64,000 nucleotides of DNA from Dokdonella fugitiva (GCF_004342425.1 NZ_SLWQ01000001.1:887280-951279), one strand, 5' to 3'. Positions 18,607 to 28,371 are shown, numbered from the stretch's first letter. Notes: a model not told the origin generated them from the sequence alone. Numbers and translations: made by a program.

Positions 18607-18739
18607 GCGGGCACTCCTCGTTGGGTGGCCGCATCGTGCGCGTCGCCGGCACGCGATGCCGCGATGCATGCGGCAAGCGCAGGGCGAACGGCGTCACATT
18701 CCGGCGTTCAGGATGCGCCGACGGGTGCCGTGGCCGTCT

Positions 18740-19465
18740 TCAGCCCATGCCGCCGTTGATGCCGATGACCTGACCGTTGACGTAGCCGGCCGCGTCCGAG
18801 CAGAGGAAACGCACGAGCGCGGCGACCTCCTCCGGCTTGCCCGCGCGCCCGGCCGGGACGATCGCTTTCAGCTGCGCCTCGTCGAACGCATCGCCGATCA
18901 TGCGCCCGGCGATCACGCCGGGAGCGACGACGTTGACGGTGATCCCGCGCGAAGCCATCTCGCGCGCGAGCGAACGCGTCGCGCCGTGCAGCGCCGATTT
19001 CGCCGCCGCGTAGTTGGCCTGGCCGCGGTTGCCGAGCACCGCGGCGACCGAGGAGAGTGACACGATGCGACCCCAGCGCGTGCGTGCCATCGGCAGCAGC
19101 AGCGGCTGCACGACGTGGAAGAAACCGTGCAGCGACACGTCGATGACGCGCCGCCACTGCTCCTCGCGCATGCCCGCGAGCGGTGCGTCGTCGTGGATGC
19201 CCGCGTTGTGCACGAGGACCTGGATCGGCCCGTGCGCGAGTTCCGCTTCGAGCACGGCGCGCGCGGCCTCGCCGTCGACGAGGTCGAACGCGATCGCCCG
19301 CGCGCGGCCGCCGGCCGCGACGATCGCCTCCACCACGGCTTGCGCACGCTCGAGGCCGCCGTGCGCGTGCACGAGCACGTCGCAGCCGTCCGCCGCCAGC
19401 GCGCGCGCGATCGCGCCGCCGATGTCGCCGCTGCCGCCGGTGACGAGCGCGCGTCGGTTCTCCAT
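18740..19465 (-). CDS. FabG-type 3-ketoacyl-ACP reductase (SDR)
   Basis: 241-aa short-chain dehydrogenase. It has a cofactor loop TGGSGDIGGAIA (residues 8-19), the NAG structural motif (LVHNAGIHDD), Ser in VSLSSVAAVLG and the YAAAK catalytic pair, and ends NGQVIGINGGMG as FabG proteins do. Start ATG 19465 is preceded by AGGAG. It most resembles the extra FabG copies of arylpolyene clusters rather than the fab-operon FabG, because no acpP, fabD or fabF is adjacent. It may reduce intermediates made by the ketosynthase pair 4 kb away on the opposite strand. Confidence 0.82.
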   Translation of the reverse strand: MENRRALVTGGSGDIGGAIARALAADGCDVLVHAHGGLERAQAVVEAIVAAGGRARAIAFDLVDGEAARAVLEAELAHGPIQVLVHNAGIHDDAPLAGMREEQWRRVIDVSLHGFFHVVQPLLLPMARTRWGRIVSLSSVAAVLGNRGQANYAAAKSALHGATRSLAREMASRGITVNVVAPGVIAGRMIGDAFDEAQLKAIVPAGRAGKPEEVAALVRFLCSDAAGYVNGQVIGINGGMG

Positions 19466-19649
19466 TGCAGGCTCCTGTCCTCGGAAGGTGCGCAGTCTAG
19501 TCCACCCGCGAACCCGGCCCGCGCCTTTGCGCGCCGGGCGGCCGGGTCCGCGCGCCGGCCGGTGCGCCGTGTGATGTCGGCCGCCCACGCGCGTATCACC
19601 TCGGCATCAGGCAGGATCGGGGGCGCGGGTGGACATTGCAGGGGCGACC

Positions 19650-20147
19650 ATGACGACGGCGGCGCGACAGGCGCAGTTCGAGCAGCTGCTCGAACGCCAT
19701 CGGGGCATCGTGCTGAAGATCGCGCACGCGTACTGCCGCGACACGGAGGACCGGCGCGACCTCGCGCAGGAGATCGCGGCGCAGCTATGGAAGGCATTGC
19801 CGGCGTGGGACCGCGGCCGGCCGTTCTCGACCTGGATGTACCGCGTCGCGCTCAACGTCGCGATCTCGCATGCGCGCAGCGCCGGCGAGCGGCGGCACCT
19901 GCCGCTCGAGGAAGCCGGCGTCGAGCCCGGGCACGATGCCGACGCCGCGCGCGAGGCCGACGACGGCGTGCGCGCGCTGTACCGCTGCATCGAGCGGCTC
20001 GACCCGCTCAACCGCGCGCTCATGCTGCTCTACCTGGACGAACGCAGCCAGCGCGAGATCGGCGAGATCCTCGGCCTCTCCGAAACCAACGTGGCGACCA
20101 AGATCGGCCGCCTGAAGATGCGCATCCGCGACGAACTGGGAGCATGA
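19650..20147 (+). CDS. ECF sigma factor
   Basis: 165-aa sigma-70 family protein. Region 2 includes YCRDTEDRRDLAQEIAAQLWKALPAWDRGRPFSTWMYRVALN, with the typical acidic 2.2 segment, and region 4 includes RSQREIGEILGLSETNVATKIGRLK. I chose ATG 19650, preceded by AGGGG; a GTG at 19629 is also in frame. The stop overlaps the start of the membrane protein at 20144 by 4 nt, the usual arrangement for a sigma and its membrane-bound antagonist. Confidence 0.88.
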   Translation: MTTAARQAQFEQLLERHRGIVLKIAHAYCRDTEDRRDLAQEIAAQLWKALPAWDRGRPFSTWMYRVALNVAISHARSAGERRHLPLEEAGVEPGHDADAAREADDGVRALYRCIERLDPLNRALMLLYLDERSQREIGEILGLSETNVATKIGRLKMRIRDELGA

Positions 20148-20809
20148 AAATGGAAACGACCATGGAACTCGACGACCTCAAGCACGCGTGGCAGACCCTC
20201 GACCGCCGCCTGCGGCAGCAGAACGCGCTGGGCTTCCAGTTGCTCAAGAGCAGCCGTACCGACAGCGCGCGACGCGGCCTGCGCCCGCTCGCCTGGGGCC
20301 AGGCGCTGCAGATGCTCATCGGCGCGGCCGGCATGCTCGTGTTCGCGCCGTACTGGGTGCGGCACCTGCACGAACCCGCATTGCTCGCCAGCGGCCTCGT
20401 CCTGCACGCGTACTGCCTCGGCCTCGTCATCGTCGGCGCGGTCGTCGAGGCGCGCATCGCCGCGATCGACTACGCCGAACCCGTGCTCGCGATCCAGCGG
20501 CGGCTGCTCGCGCTGCGTCGTGCCTACGTGATCGGCGGCATGGTCGTCGGCCTGCCCTGGTGGTTCATCTACGTGCCGCTGCTGGTCGTGCTCGGCGACG
20601 GCCGCATGCTCGAGGACGCGCCCGGCGTCGCCCTGGTCCAGCTCGCGATCGGCGCGATCGGGCTGCTCGGGACGTGGTGGTTCCACCGCTGGGCGAACCG
20701 GCCCGAACGCGCCGCGTTCGGCCGCAAGCTCGACGACGCCGCGGCCGGCGGCAGCATCCGTCGCGCGCAGGCGGCGCTCGACGAACTCGCGGCGTTCGAA
20801 CGCGATTGA
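20144..20809 (+). CDS. membrane protein coupled to ECF sigma, possible anti-sigma
   Basis: 221 aa with a cytoplasmic N-terminal ~50 residues (ELDDLKHAWQTLDRRLRQQN), then four hydrophobic segments (about 55-75, 82-102, 130-150, 160-178) and a charged C-terminus. There is no known domain. The 4-nt overlap with the sigma gene and the membrane topology suggest an anti-sigma or signal-input role, which is inferred from position only. It is convergent with the next gene (5-nt gap). Confidence 0.6.
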   Translation: MKMETTMELDDLKHAWQTLDRRLRQQNALGFQLLKSSRTDSARRGLRPLAWGQALQMLIGAAGMLVFAPYWVRHLHEPALLASGLVLHAYCLGLVIVGAVVEARIAAIDYAEPVLAIQRRLLALRRAYVIGGMVVGLPWWFIYVPLLVVLGDGRMLEDAPGVALVQLAIGAIGLLGTWWFHRWANRPERAAFGRKLDDAAAGGSIRRAQAALDELAAFERD

Positions 20810-20814
20810 GGTTT

Positions 20815-22308
20815 TCAGTGCGGCTGCGCGCCCTCGGCGATCGAGCGCGCGCGGTTCGCGATCGCCGCGTCGGGCACGTCGCCGAGGCGGCGGAACAGCT
20901 CGACGCGCGCGGCGAAACCGACGTCGCCCGGCAACGGCGTCTCGACCGGCGAGGTGACCCAGGCGTCGAGGAAGCGCTCGGCCGCGTTCCGCTCGCCGAC
21001 ACCGCGCGATTCATCCCAGGCGATCGCGGCCGCGACGGGGACGAACAGCAGGCCGCCGCCGTAACGATCGGCTTCCTTGTCCTCGCGCAGCCTGGCGAAG
21101 AGCGCCTCGCGCCGCTCCGGCGCGAGTGCGTCGACGCGCGCGCGGACGCGCGCGACGAGCGCCGCGAGCGCCTTCGCCGCGTCCGTGGGCGGTGCCGGCG
21201 GCGAGCCCCAGTCGACCGGGCCGAGCGTATCGGCGTACGTGCCTTCGCCGATGCGCCAGGCGAGCTGCTCGCCGCCGTGGGCGAGCTGCGCCGCATCCGG
21301 CGACGAGGCGACGAGACGGCCGGTGACGTCGATGTCGGCGAGCACGTCGGCGATGACGTCGGCGACCTGCGGCTGCACGTGGGCGAGCGCGCGCGGCATG
21401 CGCTCGCCCCACCACGGCAGCAGCAGCAAGGGCGCGATCGCGGCGAACAGCATCGCCGCGCGCGGCAGGCCGCCCATGAGCACGGCCATGCCGCGCAACC
21501 AGAGCCAGCTGCCCGCCGCGAGCAGCAGCGCGCCGGCGGCCCATGCGCCGGGATGGCCGGGATGGCGCTTCGCGTCGACCCAGGCGGCCGGCATCGCACC
21601 GGCCGGATCGCGCGGGTCGAGCGCGAGCGGGAATGCCGGCATCGGCGCACTCCAGCCGGCGAGCGCCGCATCGAGCGGGCGGTCGAGGCGCAGGCGCAGC
21701 GCATCCCATGCGGTGCGCGACACGCGCGCGTCGAAGCCGCTGAACGGCGGATGCGCCTTCAGCCATGCGGCCTCGGCCGCGCCCAGGCGGATCGTCGGCA
21801 CGGCGAAACCGCGCGTGTCGCGCGGCATCGCGAACGGCACGCCCGGCGCCATCGCCACGTCGTCGACGAGCATCGGCAGGGTTTCCTCGCCATGGACGTT
21901 GAGGCGGTTGCCGCAGTAGGCGCGGCGCAGGGGGTCGCCCCACTCGCCCTCGTAGGCGACCACCGCGCAATGCGTCGCGCGCGCGGGGCCAGCCCAGTTG
22001 CCGCGATCCCCCTGCGCCGCGGCGTCGAAGTCGAGCGCGAGCCAGGCATCGACGATGCGGCCTTCGGCCGACGCGGTGTAGCTGCGGTAGTGCCACGCAT
22101 CGAGCAGGCGCGCCGGTCCGACCAGCCAGCCGGTACCGAGCAGCACGATCGCGAAACCGAGCGGGAAGGCGGCGATGAAACGGATCAGCGGGCTTATCGC
22201 GAGGCCCGCCGCTTGGCCGAGCAGGAATGCGCGCCAGCCGCTCACCGGTGGGTCCGGCGCCGGCGCCCTGGCTGCTGCCACGCGCTGCCTCGCTCGCTGC
22301 TTGCCCAT
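20815..22308 (-). CDS. membrane protein of unknown function
   Basis: 497 aa. One or two N-terminal helices lie at about 33-62 (AGLAISPLIRFIAAFPLGFAIVLL), followed by a ~190-residue soluble part with two Cys (THCAVVAYEGEW, RAYCGNRL). A central pair of helices (about 255-300) precedes a C-terminal soluble domain. ATG 22308 has GGGAGG upstream; GTG 22311 is an in-frame alternative. Not recognised; no operon partner on its strand. Confidence 0.6.
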   Translation of the reverse strand: MGKQRARQRVAAARAPAPDPPVSGWRAFLLGQAAGLAISPLIRFIAAFPLGFAIVLLGTGWLVGPARLLDAWHYRSYTASAEGRIVDAWLALDFDAAAQGDRGNWAGPARATHCAVVAYEGEWGDPLRRAYCGNRLNVHGEETLPMLVDDVAMAPGVPFAMPRDTRGFAVPTIRLGAAEAAWLKAHPPFSGFDARVSRTAWDALRLRLDRPLDAALAGWSAPMPAFPLALDPRDPAGAMPAAWVDAKRHPGHPGAWAAGALLLAAGSWLWLRGMAVLMGGLPRAAMLFAAIAPLLLLPWWGERMPRALAHVQPQVADVIADVLADIDVTGRLVASSPDAAQLAHGGEQLAWRIGEGTYADTLGPVDWGSPPAPPTDAAKALAALVARVRARVDALAPERREALFARLREDKEADRYGGGLLFVPVAAAIAWDESRGVGERNAAERFLDAWVTSPVETPLPGDVGFAARVELFRRLGDVPDAAIANRARSIAEGAQPH

Positions 22309-22400
22309 CACCCCTCCCGCGCCGCCGATTGTCCGCCCGCTGCAGCCTGCGCGCGCGTGTCGCTTACCATGGGCGTTCCCGTGCCCGTGTTCCGCCTGCC

Positions 22401-23009
22401 ATGAGCAAAACGTACGACCGCGCCTACTTCGACAAGTGGTACCGCAGCCCGGCGCACCGCGTCGGCTCGCGCGCCGAACTCGCGCGCAAGGTCGCGATGG
22501 TCGTGCACCTGGCCGAGTACTACCTCGCGCGCCCGCTGCGCAACGTGCTCGACGTCGGCTGCGGCGAGGCCGCGTGGCGCGCGCCGCTGCTGCAGCTGCG
22601 GCCGAAGCTCGCCTATCGCGGCCTCGACGCGAGCGAGTACGTGGTCGCGCGCTACGGCCGCTCGCGCAACATCGGCCTCGCCACGTTCGGCCAGCTCGCC
22701 GAGCTGCGCTTCGACGAGCGCTACGACCTCGTCGTCTGCAGCGACATGCTGCACTACGTGCCCGCGCGCGAGGTCGCGCGCGGCCTGTCGGGCTTCGTCG
22801 ACCTGCTCGAAGGGCTCGCCTTCATCGAGGTGTTCACCGCGCGCGACGATCCGGGCGGCGACACGCAGGGTTTCATCGCGCGCGCGCCGGCGTGGTATCG
22901 CGCGCGCTTCGCCGCCGCCGGCCTGCTCGCCTGCGGCTCGCACGCGTACCTGTCGCCGCGCCTCTCGCGCTCGGTCGCCGCGCTCGAGTGCCTGCCGGCG
23001 CGCGCATGA
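22401..23009 (+). CDS. class I SAM-dependent methyltransferase
   Basis: 202 aa with the SAM-binding motif I VLDVGCGEAAW (about residues 51-61), motif II YRGLDASEY and a VCSDMLHYVP post-II segment. Substrate unknown. The stop overlaps the ATG of the winged-helix/TPR regulator by 4 nt, so the two are translationally coupled. That is unusual, since the paralogous regulator at 43426 has no such partner. Confidence 0.8.
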   Translation: MSKTYDRAYFDKWYRSPAHRVGSRAELARKVAMVVHLAEYYLARPLRNVLDVGCGEAAWRAPLLQLRPKLAYRGLDASEYVVARYGRSRNIGLATFGQLAELRFDERYDLVVCSDMLHYVPAREVARGLSGFVDLLEGLAFIEVFTARDDPGGDTQGFIARAPAWYRARFAAAGLLACGSHAYLSPRLSRSVAALECLPARA

Positions 23010-25324
23010 GCGCGTATCGCTTCGGCGCGTTCACGCTCGATGCGGCGGCGCGCGAACTGCGCAAGGACGGTGCGCGCGTCGCCCTGCCCGCGCGCGCGTT
23101 CAGCTGCCTGCTCATGCTGGTCGAGCGGCGCGAGCGCGCGGTCGATCGCGACGAACTCATCCGCGCGCTGTGGCGCCACGGCGCCGCCACCGACGTGCAG
23201 CTCGGCCAGCTCGTCGTGCAATGCCGGCGCGCGCTCGACGACGACGGCCAGACGCAGTGGGCGATCCGCACCGTCGCCGGCTTCGGCTACCAGTGGGTCG
23301 CGCCGACGGTCGTGCCCGACGCGACGCCGGCGGATGCCGCGCCCGCGCGCATGGACGATCGCGCGGCGGCCGCGCCGGCGGAGTCGATCACTGCGCCGCG
23401 CCCGCGGCGCCGCACGAGCGCCGTGCTCGCCTGCGTCGTGTTGCTCGCCGTCGTCGCGACGGCGATCACCTGGGCCTGGTCGCAGCGCCACGCCGCGCCG
23501 GCGGTCGCCGATGCATCGCGCGCACGCGTCGTCGTGCTGCCGCTCGCCGCCGGCGACGGCGACGGACGCTGGCTGCGCCTCGGCGGCATGGATCTCGTCG
23601 CCGACCGGCTGCGCCGCAGCGGCCTCGTCGTGCAGCCGAGCGAGCAGACCGTCGGCCAGTTGCGCGCGCTCGGGGAAGCCGGCGGCGACGACACGACGGC
23701 CATGCGTCGCGCCGCGCCGGCGGCGACGCTCGTCGAAGGCGACGTCATGCAGCGCGACGGTCGCTGGTTCGTGCACCTGCGTGCGCTGCGCGCGGGCACC
23801 GCGCCGCCGCTGGCGGCGACCGGCGACGACGCCAGCCCGATCGCCGCGGTGCGCGGCGCGGCCGACCGCCTCGCGGCCGCGCTCGGCCACGTGCCTGCCG
23901 GCACCGCCGAGGCGGACCCGGTCAGCGAGACGGTGCAGCGCGCGCAAGCGGCGCTGCTCGCGAACGAACCCGACACCGCGCGCACGATCCTGCTCGGCGA
24001 TGCGCGCCTCGCGCGCGACACGCCGCGCCTGCGCCTGCAACTGGCCGAGGTCGACATCCGCGCGGGCCGGCTCGACGAGGCGCGCCGCTCGCTCGACGGA
24101 ATGCTCGCCGCGCCGGCGACCGCGGGCGTGTTCCGCGCGCAGGTGCTCGCCGCGCGCGGCCTCATCGCCGTGCGATCGGGCGAATACGCCGAGGCCGGGC
24201 GCTGGTTCGGCGACGGCATCGATGCGCTCGGCGACGCCGCCGAGCCGCAACTGCGCGGCCGCCTGCACAACGGCCGTGCGGTCAGCCGCACCTCGCTCGA
24301 GGATTATCCGGCCGCGCTGCTCGACTACGGCATCGCACGCGATGCATTCCAGCGCGCCGGCGACGAAGGCGGCGTCGCGCGCGTCGACGGCAACATCGGC
24401 GCGATGGAACTGTTGCGCGCGCATCCGGCGCAGGCCGAGCCGTACCTCGTCGCCGCTATCGCGCGCTTCGAAGCGCTCGGGCTCGTGCAGGAGCGCATCG
24501 GCGAACTGCAGCTCCTGTTCGAGGCGCGCCGCGCGCAGCTCGACAACGCGCGCGCCTGGGAAGCAATGGACGCCTCATGGTCTCAACGTGCGCGCGTGCC
24601 GAGCCGCTACTCGCGCCTGTCGATGCGCCTCTATCGCGTCGAGCAGCTGCTGCAGCAGGGCCGCCACAACGAAGCCGGCGAGTTGCTCGACGACCCGGCC
24701 AACGACGGCCGGCCCGCCGACGTCGCCGAGAACGAACGCATCCGCCTGCTGCGCGCCGAGCTCGCCTGGCGTCGCGGCGACGGCGAGGGCGCGCTCGCCG
24801 AGCTCGCCGGCGTGCCGGCCGGGGCGCTCGCCTCCGCCGACAGCGACATCATCCGCGCCGACGTCGAACTGCTGCGCGCGCGCATCGAGCGTTCGCTCGG
24901 CCGCACGCGGGCCACGGCCGGCGCGCCCGAGCCGCCCGCCGACGCGGCGACGAACGCGCGCACGCCGCTGCGCCGGCTGGCCGCGGCCAACCGGGCCTGG
25001 GCGGAACACCGCGACGACGACGCGGCGCGCGCGTTCGCCTCCGCCTTCGCACTCGCCCAGGCGCAGGGCGTGCCGCTCGCGATCGTGCGCGTCGCCGCGG
25101 ACTACGTCGGTTACCTGCTCGCGCGCACGCGCGTCGCCGAAGCCGCCGCGATCGCGAGCCAGGTCGCCGTGTGGGCCGACCGCGACTACGACGCGGCGCT
25201 CGTGCAACTCGCGCTCGCCCGCGCGCAGGGCCGGCGCGAAGCCTGGCAGGCCGCGTTCGACACCGCGCGCCGCCTCGCCGGCGAACGCGCGATCCCGCGC
25301 GCGCTCGGCACTCCGCCCGGCTGA
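23006..25324 (+). CDS. membrane-anchored winged-helix regulator with TPR-like periplasmic domain
   Basis: 772 aa. Residues 1-~95 form an OmpR/PhoB-type winged helix (YRFGAFTLDAAARELRKDG, RDELIRALW, IRTVAGFGYQWV) as in CadC/ToxR-type one-component regulators. A single membrane helix lies near 135-155 (AVLACVVLLAVVATAITWAW). The rest (about 160-772) is an alpha-helical TPR-like region with a conserved entry segment LGGMDLVADRLRRSG. It is a paralog of 43426-45828 in all parts, including the YDAAL...ARRLAGER ending. It overlaps the methyltransferase by 4 nt and lies 134 nt upstream of the exported HAF-repeat protein. Confidence 0.82.
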   Translation: MSAYRFGAFTLDAAARELRKDGARVALPARAFSCLLMLVERRERAVDRDELIRALWRHGAATDVQLGQLVVQCRRALDDDGQTQWAIRTVAGFGYQWVAPTVVPDATPADAAPARMDDRAAAAPAESITAPRPRRRTSAVLACVVLLAVVATAITWAWSQRHAAPAVADASRARVVVLPLAAGDGDGRWLRLGGMDLVADRLRRSGLVVQPSEQTVGQLRALGEAGGDDTTAMRRAAPAATLVEGDVMQRDGRWFVHLRALRAGTAPPLAATGDDASPIAAVRGAADRLAAALGHVPAGTAEADPVSETVQRAQAALLANEPDTARTILLGDARLARDTPRLRLQLAEVDIRAGRLDEARRSLDGMLAAPATAGVFRAQVLAARGLIAVRSGEYAEAGRWFGDGIDALGDAAEPQLRGRLHNGRAVSRTSLEDYPAALLDYGIARDAFQRAGDEGGVARVDGNIGAMELLRAHPAQAEPYLVAAIARFEALGLVQERIGELQLLFEARRAQLDNARAWEAMDASWSQRARVPSRYSRLSMRLYRVEQLLQQGRHNEAGELLDDPANDGRPADVAENERIRLLRAELAWRRGDGEGALAELAGVPAGALASADSDIIRADVELLRARIERSLGRTRATAGAPEPPADAATNARTPLRRLAAANRAWAEHRDDDAARAFASAFALAQAQGVPLAIVRVAADYVGYLLARTRVAEAAAIASQVAVWADRDYDAALVQLALARAQGRREAWQAAFDTARRLAGERAIPRALGTPPG

Positions 25325-25458
25325 GTTCCCGCGCCGCGAATGCGGCTTCGGAACGCGATCCGAACGGTATTCGCATCCGATTCGAACGCCTCGCCCGGCG
25401 CGCGGCGGCAGGCTCATGCGGCCCCGCTCGGGGCGGCACCATCGTTCACGAGGCTTCC

Positions 25459-26550
25459 ATGCATCTTCGACCTGTCCTGTTCATCCTCGCGGCCCTGTCG
25501 GCCGGGAGCGCCACCGCGGGCACGCCCGCACCGCACTACCATCTCGCGCCGATCACGATCCCCGGTGCGAACGGCGTCTACGTCGCCGACATCAACGAAG
25601 CCGGCCAGGCGGTCGGCTACTACGTCGACGCGGACTTCGCCAACCAGGCCTTCCTGTTCGACGGCCAGCAGGTGATCACGCTGGCGCGCCCGGCCGGCCG
25701 CGACGAGGCGATGGCGACCGCGATCAACGACCTCGGCCAGATCGTCGGCTATGCCACGACGATCACCGACGACGGCGCGCAGACGACCGCGCTGTTGTGG
25801 GACGCGGCGCAGCCCGACAGTTACGTCGTGATCGGCGACGACCAGGCGAACAAGCTAGACCCCGCCGACATCAACAATGCGGGCGTCGTCGTCGGCCTCG
25901 CGTCGCAGGACGGCGCGTTCCGCGCCTTCAGCTGGAGCGCGGCCGGCGGCCTCGTCGATGACGGCGTGCCGCCGAACGGCCCCGACACGCAGGCGTACTG
26001 GTCGGCGATCAACGACGCCGGCACGATCGTCGGCGGCTGGAACGCGATCTTCGCCGCGTCGCACGCGACCACCGGCACGTTCGGCATGCCGGGCATCCTG
26101 CCGATCGCGGCCGGCGTCGACGACGTCGCGAGCATGGCGCATGGCATCGACGAGGGCGGCACCGCGGTCGGCGAGATGGACATCGCGAGCGATGGGCACG
26201 CGGTGCCCGTCGTGTTCGAGGGCGGCATCGCCACCGAAATCCCTGGTGCGCTGCTCGGCCTTTCGACCGGCGCGGCCTACGGCATCAACGCCGCCGGCAC
26301 GATCGTCGGCCGCGCGCAGGATTTCGCCACGCTGAGCTTCAAGGCATTCGTCTACGCCGACGGCGTCGCCTACGACCTGCTCGCGCAGTGCGACGACGAC
26401 GCCGGCTTCCCGTACCTGCTCAAGGCTGCCGCGATCAACGACCACGGCGTCATCGTCGGTGTCGGCCGCGTCGGCGACTTCGAGGTCGGCAGCTTCATCG
26501 CGACGCCGATCGGCGACGACTCGATCTTCGACGACGGCTTCGACGGCTGA
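25459..26550 (+). CDS. exported HAF-repeat protein with IFxDGFD tail
   Basis: 363 aa. Signal peptide MHLRPVLFILAALSAGSATAG. The mature part is built of HAF-type extracellular repeats with the core (D/A)IN(E/D/N)xGxxVG(Y/x): INEAGQAVGYY, INDLGQIVGYA, INNAGVVVGLA, INDAGTIVGGW, INAAGTIVGRA and INDHGVIVGVG, roughly every 45-60 residues, predicting a beta-propeller-like fold. It ends in DDSIFDDGFDG, the C-terminal signature shared with the proteins at 30950 and 45996. The start has CGAGG upstream. It follows the membrane regulator gene directly on the same strand. Confidence 0.82.
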   Translation: MHLRPVLFILAALSAGSATAGTPAPHYHLAPITIPGANGVYVADINEAGQAVGYYVDADFANQAFLFDGQQVITLARPAGRDEAMATAINDLGQIVGYATTITDDGAQTTALLWDAAQPDSYVVIGDDQANKLDPADINNAGVVVGLASQDGAFRAFSWSAAGGLVDDGVPPNGPDTQAYWSAINDAGTIVGGWNAIFAASHATTGTFGMPGILPIAAGVDDVASMAHGIDEGGTAVGEMDIASDGHAVPVVFEGGIATEIPGALLGLSTGAAYGINAAGTIVGRAQDFATLSFKAFVYADGVAYDLLAQCDDDAGFPYLLKAAAINDHGVIVGVGRVGDFEVGSFIATPIGDDSIFDDGFDG

Positions 26551-26554
26551 CGGC

Positions 26555-28270
26555 CTACGGGGTCTTCGTGGCGGCGAGCAGTTGCGCGCGCGTAGGCCGC
26601 TGCACCGGCACGCCGTTCGCGTCGCAGCTGCCGAGGCGGCAGAGTTCTGTGCGGATCGCGTCGGCATTCTGCGCGATGACGTGGAACAGCGCGTTCTCCT
26701 CCATCGAGCCGTGCACCGCGGCCGAGCCCGGCCCGCGCGCGTAGACCGCGACGTCGTCGCCGCCGTGCGTTTCCGCGCCGAGCGGGACCATGGCTTCCTG
26801 CTCGTAGTCCTCGGCTTCGGTGTCGACGTGCTCGAGATCCGGCCGGCCATGCTCGGCGCGGCGATAGCCGCTGCCGTCGTGCGGGTAGCGCTTGGGCCCT
26901 TCCGGCTGGCGCGCGCTCGCGCCCGCGTAGCCAGGGCCGTTCGCATACTGCAGGGTCGTATACGGCAGGCCGGTCGCGTCGCGCGCATAGTCGTTGGTCG
27001 GCGCGCCCTCGCCGCTCGCGCCGCGCACCTTGCCGAGGATCGGGTTGCCGCGGGCGGGATAGCCGACGAAGGTGAGCGTGTGGCTGTGGTCGGCGGTGAC
27101 GAGGATCAGCGTGTCGTCGGCCGAGGTCATCTCGTCGGCGACCGCGACCGCGTGCGCGAACTCGATCGTCTCGTTGAGCGCGCGGAACGCATTGCCGGCA
27201 TGGCTGCCTTGGTCGATGCGACCGCCTTCGACCATGAGGAAGTAGCCGTTGGGGCGCTGCTGCAGCACGGTCAGCGCCGCGCGCGTCATCTCCGACAGGC
27301 TCGGCTCGCCGGCCGGATCCTTCGCGCGCTCGTGCTCGAACTTGAGATGCTCGACGTCGAACAGGCCGAGCACGCGGCGCGTACGGGCGAGATCGAGTGC
27401 GTCGAGCTGCTGCTTGTTCCAGACGTACTCGGCGCCGGGCTGCCGCTTCCAGTCGGCGATGAGATCGCGGCCATCGAGGCGCTTGCCGGGCAACTGCGCG
27501 TATTCGGGATCGTGCTGGCTCGCCGGCATGAACTCGGTGCGCCCGCCGCCGAACGCGACCGTGATGCCCTCGCCGATGCGGAAATCGGCGAACTGGCGCG
27601 CGAAGTCGATGCAGCCGGCGGCGCGATCCTTGTCCGGAACCTTGGCGTCCACTTCCCAGTTGCGCTCGGGCAGGTGGCCGTAGGTTGCCGCGGGCGTCGC
27701 GTGGGTGATGCGCGTGGTCGTGACGACGCCGGTCGCGAGCCCGGCCGCGGCGGCGAGTTCGAGCGCGCTGACGAGCTCGGTGCCCTTGCTCGAGGCGCAG
27801 TCGCCACGCGTCGCGCGCTGGTCGACGCCGATCACGCCGAAGCGCGTCTTCACGCCGGTCATGATCGCGGTCATCGTGCCGGCGGAGTCCGGCGTCTGGT
27901 GGTCGGTCTCGTAGGTCTTGCTGAGCGCGCTCGCGGGGAATTTCTCGAACGCGAGGCGATTCTCCTCGCCCGGGCCACCCTTGCGCTGGCCGTCGAGGAT
28001 GCGCGCGGCGGTGATCGTGGGGATGCTCATGCCGTCGCCGAGGAACACGATCACGTTCTTCGCGTGCGCAGGCCGCGGCAGGTTCGCATGCACGGCGGCC
28101 GCGCCGGCGCGGAACCACCAGTCGGGCGTCTCGCCATCCGGATGTCGGATGACGGGCACGTCGATGGCGCTCCCGCCCGCATCGGCGCGCGGCGTCGCCG
28201 GCGCGCATCCGGCACACGCGAGACCGACCGCGACGCCGGCGGCGACGAGGCGCAGGGAAAGGTACGGCAT
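26555..28270 (-). CDS. alkaline phosphatase (PhoA superfamily), exported
   Basis: 571-aa metal-dependent phosphomonoesterase. Metal ligand Asp79 lies in VIVFLGDGMS, nucleophile Ser129 in QTPDSAGTMTA, then GYFLMVEGGRIDQGSHAGN and VTADHSHTL supply the remaining Zn/Mg ligands. The N-terminus is a signal peptide with Cys at 19 and 22 (LACAGC), possibly a lipoprotein signal though the -3 position is atypical. Start ATG 28270 follows GAGGAG. It would release phosphate from organic esters in the periplasm. It is convergent with the HAF protein (4-nt gap). Confidence 0.9.
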   Translation of the reverse strand: MPYLSLRLVAAGVAVGLACAGCAPATPRADAGGSAIDVPVIRHPDGETPDWWFRAGAAAVHANLPRPAHAKNVIVFLGDGMSIPTITAARILDGQRKGGPGEENRLAFEKFPASALSKTYETDHQTPDSAGTMTAIMTGVKTRFGVIGVDQRATRGDCASSKGTELVSALELAAAAGLATGVVTTTRITHATPAATYGHLPERNWEVDAKVPDKDRAAGCIDFARQFADFRIGEGITVAFGGGRTEFMPASQHDPEYAQLPGKRLDGRDLIADWKRQPGAEYVWNKQQLDALDLARTRRVLGLFDVEHLKFEHERAKDPAGEPSLSEMTRAALTVLQQRPNGYFLMVEGGRIDQGSHAGNAFRALNETIEFAHAVAVADEMTSADDTLILVTADHSHTLTFVGYPARGNPILGKVRGASGEGAPTNDYARDATGLPYTTLQYANGPGYAGASARQPEGPKRYPHDGSGYRRAEHGRPDLEHVDTEAEDYEQEAMVPLGAETHGGDDVAVYARGPGSAAVHGSMEENALFHVIAQNADAIRTELCRLGSCDANGVPVQRPTRAQLLAATKTP

Positions 28271-28371
28271 CGGGCGTTCTCCTCACGAAAACCGTGCGAC
28301 AGTGCAGCACATTCGCGTTGCACGCGCCATCGCAGGTGCGCACACTGCGGCAGCATCAAGAAGAGGATGCG

